From Xylaria sp. FL1777 (taxonomy: Eukaryota > Ascomycota > Sordariomycetes > Xylariales > Xylariaceae), in the NCBI GenBank assembly GCA_022578965.1, contig MU400529.1, positions 124,001 through 188,000 of the forward strand: a stretch of 64,000 nucleotides of DNA, read 5' to 3'. Positions 23,126 to 33,817 of this stretch are shown in pieces; position 1 is the first letter of the stretch, and each line of letters opens with the position of its first letter. Under the pieces are notes generated by a model, which worked only from the letters and a program-made list of their open reading frames with translations, ran no database searches and was not told the DNA's origin. The position numbers were made by a program, and so were the translations under genes.

Positions 23126-24037
23126 TTTCGTAGTTGGTACTATTCGTCCAAGCACGGGTTAGATTGGCGCAAATCTCGGAGAGTTAGGGCGGAATGCCGT
23201 AGACAATATTTAAACAATACGGCGAGTGGAGTTTACGCAGTTGCATCGACTTACAGAAAGTAAGAGGTGTGTAGAACACGAGAAATCAATCGATTTAACC
23301 GCGGGGATTGGGCGGAGACTGAGCCTTCGAGTTCTCTGAAGATGTTCGGGGGTGACGAGGTGAAAGGTGGGATGGGACTTTGAAAGTTAACATAAAAATG
23401 TTCGCGATCTTTTTGCGTGGGGACATAATTCGTGTGTTTTTGTGGGGTAGATATGCGACTATACGGCTTTTAGATCACCTGATTAGGGTCACTGAGGTAT
23501 GTACGTAGCCGCATCTATGCAAGAACAAAAGCAGAGCGCTCTGCTTAGGTAATCTACGAGGCGCATCTTGGAGTCTGTGGCTGAGCATGTACTTTACTGC
23601 CTGTGGCTTGCCATGGCGTGGCAGCAAGTCACAAAATGCCCAATGACGTCGCGTGGCTCCAGCCACAGCTAGCGCCCAGGGAACAGCACGAGACCTCTTA
23701 TCTGATTATGAGGTTTCCTTGCGCAACCTTGACTTTTCGACCAACTTCTTTGTCTGCTGTTGGGCTCGTGCACTCTCCCCCCTCCGCATCCGTCTCCCCC
23801 CGATCCGCGTCAGAGCTTAGTAGCCGTTCATCGCGGTCTGAAGCCCTTTGCTTTTCTACGCTTACATTCCTTGCTTGTCTGGCACTACTACATCCGATTC
23901 CTGGGGGAAAAGTCGCCTTTGGACACAGCCTGCCAACTCATGACTCCTCAGGCCCACGACCACCTCTGACGGCCATCGGCTCTGCTCGCGAATCATCGAA
24001 TATCCTGAGTCGTCCTATCCAAACCGAGCCCGTCAAT
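23126..24037. other. Divergent promoter region P2/SPT2-like
   Basis: About 0.9 kb between two divergent starts. Open frames at 23603-24073 (plus) show no domain and overlap the SPT2 leader. No RNA gene is seen. Confidence 0.5.
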
Positions 24038-25389
24038 ATGCCCGTACGTATGACTAGACATTTCTTTGGCTGATTTCTGTGGTGAGCAACCTCATTCTAA
24101 CCCGGCTACGCCCTCAGATCGGCGACCTCCTCGCAGAGATATCTGGCGGGCAGCCGTCATCCGCCCCGTCTCCCAAATCGGCTGGGTCATCGGGCATCAA
24201 GCGAAAGGCTGAAGATGGCTCGAACGGTGCAACATCCACCAAACTGACCAAGGCAAGACAGCCTGATGGATCTTACTCAACTAGTAAGGTGACCCGTGAT
24301 GCGGAAGGCCGGGTTGTAGAGCGGTCGTACTCAGTATCGCGACCAGTGAAAGCTGCTGGCTCTGGCCACGCCGCCTTAACAAATTCGTCCACTCTTCCTC
24401 ACCGCACCAGTTCGCCTTCGACAAACGGACGCCACGACCCGCCCGCCCCTACCAGCCAGCGCATGGCCTCCGTATCGAACGGCAAGTTGCCCGCTACGTC
24501 CTCCAGTACTGCGCAGCCGAAGCGGTTTTCGGAGGTAGCTAGCCGTCCAAAGCTGAATCAACCTGCGTCGACTACTACGAAAATGATTCCACCCAAGCGT
24601 TCTCCAACTACTCCGACTCCATCGGACCCATCGCGAGCACCTAAAAAGGGCTCATTCAAAGAGATAATGGCACGTGGGGCAAAGGCTCAAGAGGTCATGG
24701 GGAAAGTTGGTATGATTCAACACAAATCTACCGATAAAGCTACGAGTAAGAAAGAACGAGACACTGCCAAGCCAGAGCAAAAACCCGGTGTAGGCTCAGG
24801 TGCTAAGGGAAAGATAAATACGCCTTATGCCGGAACTGGCCGGCCTTCTGGGGGCCGTGACAACGGACCTGTAGGGCCATCAGCACGTACTGTGCCAAGA
24901 AATGGCCCTACGAAGGACACTAAGACAGGTAACAAGCTGAAACCGGGCTCCGCGGCAAATGATGCTGCCGAGAAGAAGGTTAAGAAGTCCGCAACCGCAA
25001 CAACTGGTTATGCAGGAACTGCACGACCACGTCCGGGAACCGCGGCCAATAAGGGCCCATCTTCTAGAGGGGACCAGCGTCCCAGACATGGTGGACTTCT
25101 CGAGCCTCCACGAATGAGTCGCCGTAATAGATATGAGGAGGAGTATGACGAGGACTTAGACGACTTCATCGATTATGATGATGAAGAAGAACAAGACATG
25201 GGTCCTCGATATGACTATGACTCCGAAGGGTCAAGTGATATGGAGGCCGGAATGTCGGATATCGATACAGAAGAGAGGAGAGCTGAGTTGTACGCACGCG
25301 AGGAAGATAAACGTGAACAGGCCTTAGAAGAGAAATTGAAAAAAGAGAAAGAGGAGCGGAAACGACGATGGGCACAAGGAGGACGATAA
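24038..25389 (+). CDS. SPT2: SPT2-domain chromatin protein (histone chaperone)
   Basis: Two exons: 24038-24043 (only Met-Pro) and 24118-25389. The intron 24044-24117 (GTACGT...CCTCAG) keeps phase and gives 425 residues beginning MP-IGDLLAEISGG. Most of the protein is basic and disordered (Ser/Pro/Lys/Thr/Gly), with two YAGT(G/A)RP repeats (near 255 and 315) and KKGSFKEIMARGAKAQE. The C-terminus carries the SPT2 signature: an acidic DDFIDYDDEEEQ segment followed by YDYDSEGSSDMEAGMSDID and a basic coiled coil EEKLKKEKEERKRRW. Spt2 binds H3-H4 and DNA and recycles histones behind RNA polymerase II. The very short first exon is inferred from phase and is the least certain part. Confidence 0.88.
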
Positions 25390-27328
25390 TACTGCGGCGA
25401 ATTCTAGCACACGATTCACGAACATCTATCTTTCGGCGTACGGCTGGGGGGAGCGCTACGGTGAACTATACCATATCCGCATCGTTTCATTCCTCTGATA
25501 GAGCGTTATTCTGCATAAAATTCGGCGTTCGGGAGAGTTCACACCGGGCAACCATTGTACTTCGGTCCGGTCAAAGAGTGTTTGATTTAAGCATGTTTTT
25601 ACATGGCGTTCCCGGATACATGGGTCAGAGAACTGAGTAATATCAGCATGTTTTGCATGATGCTTATAAAAGACTGAAAGTTTGTATATTGCATAGGTAA
25701 TCTATCTGGCCATTTGGTTGATCTGGTAACAGTGACACATTATCCTCATATTGAAACCATGTTCCAGCTGGGCTTCCTTGTTATTCGGAAGACTATAAAC
25801 TAGGGATGAGCACTGCTTGTCTAGGTAGGTACTCCGTTATTGTTGTCACATTTGTCACGTGCCATGTGTGACCACATCTGATTAGGTACGATCACACATA
25901 CTACCTAAGCCACGGCCATGTATTGATATGTAAAGGCTCCTACACTGAATCGCCAATATATTGATGACACAGGTATCATTTCGTAAGCCCCCAAATGACG
26001 ACATTTCGCCTGGGTCCTCAAGAAATCAAAAGACTGTATGAGAGGGGGAAAAGGTCAGATATACCTAACTCATACTGACTACCTTTCAGTTTGTTGGATC
26101 TCGTCATCGTTTAACTCCCATAGTAACAATCTTTCTCTCGATGGTACACAGGACAGCCGAGAGTTTATGAACATGCTACTAGCAACGATGGGTTCAAACA
26201 GCATCCTAAACTTTTTCTTGGCGGTTTCTTATCACGGCACTACCAAACCGTCCCGTGACGCTCGGGTAGTCTGTAGTTCTTGTGTTTAGGATTCCACCTG
26301 AGATTAGATATCGGCCACGTCCCTCTCTACTACATTAAGTACTTACTTTGTGAGGGAATTTTATTTTCGGGTAGTAAAACCTGTGTTTTGCTGTCTGTCT
26401 AGGGGTTGGAAGTCCTATCCTACGTAATTGCAGCAGTGTGTAGGGTAGCTGGCTTTTAATATGAATCTACGATTACCACTATTCATTATTCATTAACTTT
26501 TTTGGGTTCCTGACAAGCCCAGTAGTATTTCTTTTCTCGTCTCTTTAGGATTAATGTTGAAATGGACCCTGTTAAGTCCCTCTATCACAATGGTTACAAA
26601 GCAACGCCCTCTTGTTTTCGAACACCAGATCCAATCTAAAATGTTTTTAGAACACCTGAATATTGAAGTAAACCTTTTGTACAATATTATGAACTGTAAT
26701 AGCTTCTGTGTTAGCATTCTAAGGGGAAAAAAGGTCTTCCTTCATGAGTTCCCAGCCGATGGTGAAATATGACATAGTCGGTTTGATGCAGACAGCTATT
26801 ATTACAATGTTGTTAGTGTATACACACATGGGAAATCCATCTTGGTGTACATCGGAAGACCGTAAATCTCTAGATTCCTAGTAGACTTACCACCTGATTA
26901 AATATCCAATGCTTTCAACTATTCAGATTTAGAGCTGTCTCTATCGCCCACTTACTTGGTCATACTGCCACGTTCTTTATTCGACTGAGGTGTAAAATAT
27001 TACATCTATGGATCCTAGTGCTATATTTCCAAATATTGAATGAGGAATAAATTGTTAGCTAGTTTGTGGCTACCTCTTTAGTACCTCCATCGGCGATGGT
27101 GGCTGTCCTAAGGGTATTTTGTGTTTACACACGCACCCTAATTAATTTATTATTCACCATCCACCAAAAGCTATATTATCTCTCAGAATTTTCTTTCTCC
27201 CAGAGCTTAACAAATAACTCTCTGGATTTGTGACTTCGCTGCGTACATAGCCTATCTTACCAGGCTATCACCTCTCTACAATTTCCCTCCTCTTGATTTA
27301 GCTCTGCATCCATCACACTTGCGCAGTC
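25390..27328. other. Intergenic, no gene recognised
   Basis: About 1.9 kb, mildly A+T-rich. It contains CTAGGTAGGTACTCC at 25821-25835. Open frames (25368-25640, 26038-26289, 26554-26772 plus; 26493-26717 minus) lack domains and codon bias. The last 130 bases are the promoter of the next gene. Confidence 0.5.
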
Positions 27329-28106
27329 ATGGATCACGGGTTCATTCATAAACAGACTGGAATTACGAAGAAGCGCCGTCGGCCCTCTGACTATAACCAA
27401 GAGCCATGCGTGGAAATACCAAAAAACCACCAATTCAACATACGCAAGCCATCTCAAGAGGAAGATGAGCTCGAGAAGCGCAAGCGGGAATCCGAAGTCC
27501 GCGTCACCGCCGAATTCCTCGAGAAGTTCATCAAAGAGAACCATGCCGGCCGAGTGCCTCCGGACCCAAGCATCCTACCCGCCGAGTTTCTCTGCATCCA
27601 CTGTAACAAGATCGTCAAGCAAGAGGAGAACCAGCATCCCTGGGCCTGCTAGAGTACGTATTCTCTCTTCCCCACAGGGCTGGAGAACAGAAGTCCCTTT
27701 AACTCCACCATCAAACAAAGCACACGTCAACTAACTAGACATTGAAACCCCGTTTATAGAGCACGAGGGAGTCCTCCGGAATCCAGGCAAGATGATAATG
27801 CGCGCGCCGCGCTTCAGCGCCGGGGAATACGAGATAGTAGACAACGACGACGGCGACGGCGACGGCTCCGCCGGCGTCTTGAAGTGGAGCTGTTGCGACC
27901 GCGAGGAAGACGAGGCGCCGCGACAGGACTGGTACAACGTCCGGTTCAGCAGAGGCGACCCGAAGCTGAGGGAGGGCGTCCGCGAGCCCCCGAAGCCGGA
28001 CTGCGCGCCGACGTTCCACGAGCCCTAGAAGGGCGCCGCGGGATGGCTCGGCTGGTACACGTACGAGGACGGCAAGGTGTCCAAGTGCAGCTGGAGAGTG
28101 GACTGA
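27329..28106 (+). CDS. Cysteine-rich (CHORD-like) protein with two in-frame UAG codons
   Basis: Exons 27329-27653 and 27760-28106 (intron GTACGT, branch AACTAAC, acceptor TTATAG) join in phase to 224 codons ending in TGA. The only interruptions are TAG at codon 108 (27650-27652) and codon 198 (28026-28028). Residues 1-60 are polar and basic; then C89-x2-C92, C107-x2-H110-x-G112, K150-W-S-C153-C154 and later cysteines suggest a zinc-binding fold. The C-x2-H-x-G plus KWSCC pattern resembles CHORD modules. The first UAG lies between two presumed zinc ligands (C107-stop-K-H110). Both stops read UAG-AAG. Without recoding the product is 107 residues. Either the stops are edited or read through, or this is a young pseudogene. 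The exact family is not recognised. Confidence 0.65.
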
Positions 28107-29003
28107 GTAGTTATGCGGATTCTCCTGTGTGTCGGGCATATAATCCTTTGTGAGCTGGATCTTTCATCGAAACTGGCTTGGCATTTTGTGCAATGGGAGG
28201 ACGAGAGGGAGGGAGGGAGCATGGTCTTGATATATTGAGTCCCTTTGGTCAACGAGTTATAGTCATGTTTCAGGCCTCTTTCGAAATCTCTCGGAAATGC
28301 TGTCTCAACTAGTTTAGAGGATATTTCTAATGTCGTCCGGCACCAAATCTTGTTTAAATACTACAGAGTTCATTCACCACACAAACGCACCCATAGACTC
28401 ATTCTACTCAGAAGATGCTTATGCAGCTAGTAAAGTGGTCACTAGGTCCGTGTATAGTGCTGATAAGATGCTTTCTGTTCTAAGAAAACAACAGTGGTTG
28501 TGAGTGACGGCCCAACAACTGAATTTAGTTGAATTATCTCTATTTTAATGCGCAAGTTGTTCTGTTATTATCGAACTAGTATGTGATGGCTTCTTCGAAA
28601 CTTTAAGTAAGACACATACGGTTTAAACAAATAGCAAGGTGAACAAGGGCAGAGAGAGATGACATGTTTACTAGGCGTAGAAAATCTAGTAGGCAATGCT
28701 GAGTAACATCTTAGGGGAGTACGATACCAAGCATAAATCTATGTACATATAAATGATAGCATTTGACCAAAGCTAACTAAAGCTAAAAATTCATTATATG
28801 GTCATATCACAGATATGGGATTTGGTAAAACTTTTTACCCCTAACTCCACCACAGCCTAGTCCTTAAGAAATGATGAAAGGCCGGCAGAAAGCAATGTGC
28901 CTTTGAGCCAACATGAGTATCTAGTCAGAAAGCCGATCCGCTAGATGGAGAAAATGCTTGTGTAGTAATGGTATAAGCTCGGCAATCAGCGAATCCAAAT
29001 GTC
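28107..29003. other. Intergenic, convergent 3' flanks
   Basis: A+T-rich spacer between the UAG-containing gene and the PARP gene. No coding frame, repeat or RNA gene is recognised. Confidence 0.5.
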
Positions 29004-31632
29004 CTACATTCTAACTCGCAAGAGATATCGAAGTCGTACTTGGGAGATATCGTAACAAATATACTCATTATAATAGAGAGATGCGTGGGGGATGTTGGTT
29101 GGACCTGGACTAACAGTTGTATCGGGCACTACAATGCATGACGTTAGTATAAATACTCTTAAGGGTGGCCATTACGTGGCAGTAACCGGGGAAAAGAGAT
29201 TGTATTTGTGCTTTCCGATCCAGCGACAAGAGAACTAGGATGTAGGCAAAATTCTGATACTTAAACGGGTAGGAGGCGGCAATCTACTCACTTTTGACAC
29301 CCTTCAGAGATGGATGTACACATTCTGCGTCCTTCCATTTGCTAGGTCCAGTGTTGCCTTGACCCCATGTCGACAACATTCCATTAGACTTCGCGGTCTG
29401 GCCAGCGCTAGACGAGGCGCTTGTCAAAGTTTGTAAGGGATCACCTAGCTCGGCCTCACATAGAAGCAAAAGCGCGTGGCCGTTGGATATATGTGGACAG
29501 CAGTAGTTGGCAGACTATTTGCTCTGTTAGTTGGAATACCCGTTTCAACAATTTGATTCTCTTACTTTCGATGACATATCTGCCAAGTATATTCCCTTCC
29601 CGAACATATAGCCCGAGACTGGAGCTTCCGGAGGCGCGATCCGAAGCCCTTGACTCAAGATTCCGCCGAAGTTGGTGCATCGCTAGAGTGATTTCAGATG
29701 TTAGAAAGTACCATTTATTATGGCGAAGAATTGATCCATTTCTAGGGTTCGGGTAGATGCCAAAGTGAAATATTTTTCATATGGGGAAAAGACTTAGAAA
29801 TACGTACTGAGCCGTGCCATAGGAGACGTCGATCGCGAGGGGTCTTGTGAGATGCCTCAAATCGGTCGAACTCGCCGTCTCTCTCGATCCGAAAGATTTG
29901 TTGTATTTGGTAATTGGCATTGTGAGTCGCTCCTCGCGTGTCCATCAAGTAGCTTTTCAGCTGAAGAAACTCTTCGCTAGTGTTATTTAACGGTGTCACT
30001 GGCTCAGATGTTAATAGAAAGGAACCCAGGATTTCAGTTGCTTCGGTATTTAAGGTCATGGAAAGAATGAACTAAACTTACTCTCATTCAGGCCGAGCCC
30101 TCGGAACTGACGATCAAGTTCGTTGATCTCTTCTGTTCTGCCAGCCTTCATCAATAGTGCTGCATCCTTCATGTCTCCCAAGCTCTCCAGGAGCTCAATT
30201 TCTTTCTTGAGCATTGTCTTGGTCTGAATAACTGGCGGTCGGTTACGACCGAAGGAATGTGGGATAATAGTGAAGAAAAGGTTCGAAAGCTGTTCGGCTG
30301 CTTGGGGGAAGCTAGTTCCATACTGGGAAGAGGCGAGAGATGGGTCTTCTAACAGCGCCGATAGATCTTTCAACGCCTGAAACCCGCGAGAGATCATTGC
30401 TTTGCTAAGTTTGCCAAGGGGCAGCTTAGCCGAATCATAGTTCAAATCCGTCATCGCATTCGTAAAGTACTCCTGGTTGAAGATAAGCTGCATCAGCGAC
30501 TGGACAGGCTTCGGCAAGTTTGATTCTGGTTCGTCCTCTTCCTTGATTTCCGGCTTGACTGCATTCACACTTTCTTCATCTTCCGAGTCGGGCTCGTAAC
30601 ACTTTTCAATGAAAGCGTACTTGCCAGGCCTTGGTTGATCGCCTCGATTTGCCCACGACAAACCTGACTTGGATTTAAATTTGTCGTTGAATTGTTTTAG
30701 GGCGTCCTCTAAGGAGCCGGACCCGAGTATTTTGGACTGGCCATATTCGCCCACACGACCCCATCGCGTCCACGTTTTGTACTTGCCATTAACAGAACGT
30801 AATATCTAATAACTGTTTTAGCACGATATAGAGAGTGAAGAGATTGGAGAAGAGAGTGTGGTATGGTTGCCATAGCAATATAATTTAGGCTGTAGGGGTT
30901 TGGTTACGTGAACAGGATGAGGTAAGTATATAGGAGACGACTATGTGAACTTACTTGAACGCGATAAAACTTATTGTTGTTGTTACTCGCGCTTGTTTGA
31001 TTCAGCGACGCATCAAAAATGATGCCGTCGTCATCAATATAGACTTCATAGTGGACTAGTTCACGCTCAGCGCCCTCGTCGACGGGGATTTTGACGTCGA
31101 AGGACTTGGCAATTTGACCATCGGCGATCTTAGGCTCTCGCTCCTTGGGTTCGTCGTTGCCGGCCTTGCCTTTCTTCTTAGGCTGTGGTGGTGAATCGTC
31201 ATCGTCATCTTTCTGGGGTGTCTGGGAGGCGGCGAGTCGTTTACGAGCGGTTCTCAACTGGGTGGAACCAAGAGAATCGTTAGCCTGGGGTTGGGGTTGA
31301 GAGGTGAGACCATATGCATCCTCTTTTACGCGTGTATTCTTGGCAAGACACTCTTCGAGCCACTCGAAGGTGACAATGGGAATGCCATTTGCTTGAGCAG
31401 ACTGGACCTTTACTGACGCCCTCTGGTAGTCTGCCTCGGTAGTGACCAGATGGGTGGTGGAAACCGAAACAGATTTGGCTAGGGCACCACCCAATGGCGC
31501 GATGAAATCTTGCGCGATGGAAGCTTGGGTGCGATTGGGGATAGAGCCGCTGATAGCTATGCTGAACCCGGTGAGTGGAGGAGTGAATGGAGGGGTGATA
31601 GGAGTCGCAGCCGTTTTCTTTCTCGGAGGCAT
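29004..31632 (-). CDS. Poly(ADP-ribose) polymerase (BRCT-WGR-PARP)
   Basis: Six exons (30955-31632, 30082-30805, 29808-29998, 29566-29682, 29292-29514, 29004-29128) join in phase to 685 residues. The start at 31632 (MPPRKK) is preferred over an upstream in-frame ATG. Residues about 18-110 form a BRCT domain (GFSIAISG...FEWLEECL). A WGR domain follows ([11 protein letters not shown] at 239-249), then a helical regulatory domain from about 323 ([11 protein letters not shown]). The catalytic domain has H529 (LLWHGS), Y563 (GKGIYLAD) and E666 (YNEYICYD), so the H-Y-E triad of active poly-ADP-ribosylating enzymes is complete. It matches the single fungal PARP (PrpA of Aspergillus, NPO of Neurospora), which acts in DNA damage response and ageing. 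It lacks the zinc fingers of animal PARP1, as fungal forms do. Confidence 0.93.
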
Positions 31633-32205
31633 GGCTGATTGTGTGAGGCTGTAGAATAGAAGGTCGATAAGTGAAGTTAGATGAGATGTTGGTGTAAGTG
31701 TATGGATGATATGATGATATGATGATAGAGGCGCAGAATTGTGAGGCCTCGTTTGGCTTGGGAGTGGTGAGAGAGGAGCGAGATGAGATGGTGCAATTTG
31801 CAATTTTAGATTTCGCTGGAATGGATTGAATTAAATATCTTGAGTTGTTGCACGAGGGCGTCGTTGCTTCTTAGGCAACCATGGCAAACCATACCTACCC
31901 TCTTGGACTCTCAGACACCCAAATCTCCTGCTGGTGAGAAGGCACAGACAGGTACACGCTCAGGTACCGGCACAGGCACAACGGGTCCCATCCCAAACGC
32001 GAAAGCACGTGCCATGCAAAGTATCACTACTGAGAATTAGCCTCTGGCAGGTACATCCATACATTTAACCTACAATTCGGTTTTGTGCACCAACGAAGTG
32101 ACTGCGGCTGAAAACAGTGGGTATCTAGGCTAAGTTAGGTAAGTATCTCAACAGCTCAATTGGTCCATCTCCACCCCAGGCTGTCTCTGCCTCTCGAGTT
32201 ATCCA
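31633..32205. other. Intergenic, PARP promoter and retroelement flank
   Basis: Normal base composition right up to the LTR. It contains GGTACACGCTCAGGTACCGG near 31950. Short open frames are taken as chance. Confidence 0.5.
32201..32205. repeat. Target site duplication, left (ATCCA)
   Basis: ATCCA immediately precedes the 5' LTR and is repeated directly after the 3' LTR at 37806-37810. A 5-bp duplication fits LTR-retrotransposon integration. Confidence 0.75.
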
Positions 32206-32425
32206 TGTGGCTTCTAGGCAGCACAGGCCATAGTGTATACCGTGCAACAGTTGCTGTGCAGGAACCTAAAGAGCACGGACCAGCCCTACCTAAATTAGTA
32301 GTATTTGTACATAGTTTCTTAGTACTATACTTGGAAAATGTTTTTTTTTTAATATTTACCTTTTTAAGTATAGACCTAACTTTACGTAGTAATTATAAGG
32401 TTTTAAGCTAATATTTAAAAAGCAT
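32206..32425 (+). repeat. 5' LTR
   Basis: Begins TGTGGCTTCTAGGCAGC and aligns over its full 220 bp with the 3' copy. Differences are almost all C/T or G/A. The first about 130 bp are unmutated here, while from about 32340 onward this copy is the A+T-rich one. Confidence 0.88.
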
Positions 32426-33775
32426 AAATAGCTATTTAAGTAGCTTTATAGCATTATATTCTAAATAAACTTTTGCGCAATATATTAATATTTTACTTAC
32501 TTTTTATTTTATTTTTTAACTTTATTTTTACTTTATATACTTTAGTATTAACTTAATAAAATAGCTAAAAGTAGCAATAAAACTATAAAGCTTAGCTTTA
32601 AAAATAACAACTTAGTTAAGCTAATAATTAGCAACATTATTAAAAGTGTTTATAAGCATATTAATTAACTTATAGTTAATTTATAACTATAATTTAATAA
32701 AATTAAAGCTATATTAATAAAAATATAGCAAAAACTAAATATAGCACTAAAAAAGCAAAAGCTAAAAAACAAAATTAATAACTTAATAAATAAGCTTATT
32801 AATTTAAAAAATAACTAAGTATTATATATAAAGCAGCTAATTAATATAACAAGTAATAAAAAGCTTAAAAATTTAACTTTTAACTTTTATAAGTATTTTA
32901 AGCTTAGCAATTTGTAAACTAAATAAAAATAACATGTTTAAACTATTTTTTTAGACATATTTTTATTAAGTAATGCTATTTAGCTAAATAATTATAAAGC
33001 AAAAAACAAAATAACGTTTTTAGTAATGCTATAACTAATAAAAACAGATTATATAATTTTTAATAAAATTAAAAGTATTTAAAATTACTTAATTTAAGCA
33101 TTAATACTATATAAATTATAGCTAAAAAAAGTTATAATAAAGTTAAAAAAAGACTTTTATTAAATAGCTTTATTTGTTTGTTATTATAACGCTAATTAAG
33201 TAAACTTTTTAAAAGCTATAATTTAAATATTAGCTAAATATAATATATTTTATAGCTTATTAACAATATTTATTAATATATTATTAACATAAAATAAAGC
33301 ATTAATAAACTTTTTATAGTAGCTTTATATAATGTTTTATAAGCTACTAGCAATTATTAAAAACATGCAGTAAATTTATAATATTATTATTAATAAATTA
33401 ACTAATTTTATATTAATAATTTAGCTATATATAAAAAAGTTTAGCAGTAATTTAAACATTAACTAAATAGTTAAAAAAGCTATATAGCTATTTTATATAG
33501 TAGCTATAATATTAATTAAGCTAAAAATTTATAGTACTTTTAAAGTAATAGTTTAACTATAAAGCACTTTAATGCTATATTATAAGTATAATATTAGCGC
33601 TAAAACTACTAAAAAACTAAGCGTAGCGTAAATTTAACTAATAAATTATGCTAAAACATTACTAACATTAATAATTTTAGATTTTAAAACTAATAAACAG
33701 AAAATAAGCCAAGTTATAAAATATAAAAATAATTAATTTAAAGCTAGATTTATAGCTTAAGCAATGCAAAACAAA

Positions 33776-33817
33776 TGTTTTAATTGCAGCAAAATTAACT
33801 ATTATACAAAAAACTGC
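33776..33817 (+). pseudogene. Gag zinc-knuckle remnant
   Basis: Codons for C-x2-C-x4-Y-x4-C read in the plus frame from TGT at 33776 to TGC at 33815. The spacing is that of a retroviral-type CCHC knuckle, with the histidine codon changed to tyrosine by one C-to-T change. It shows element orientation and that this part was gag. Confidence 0.65.
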
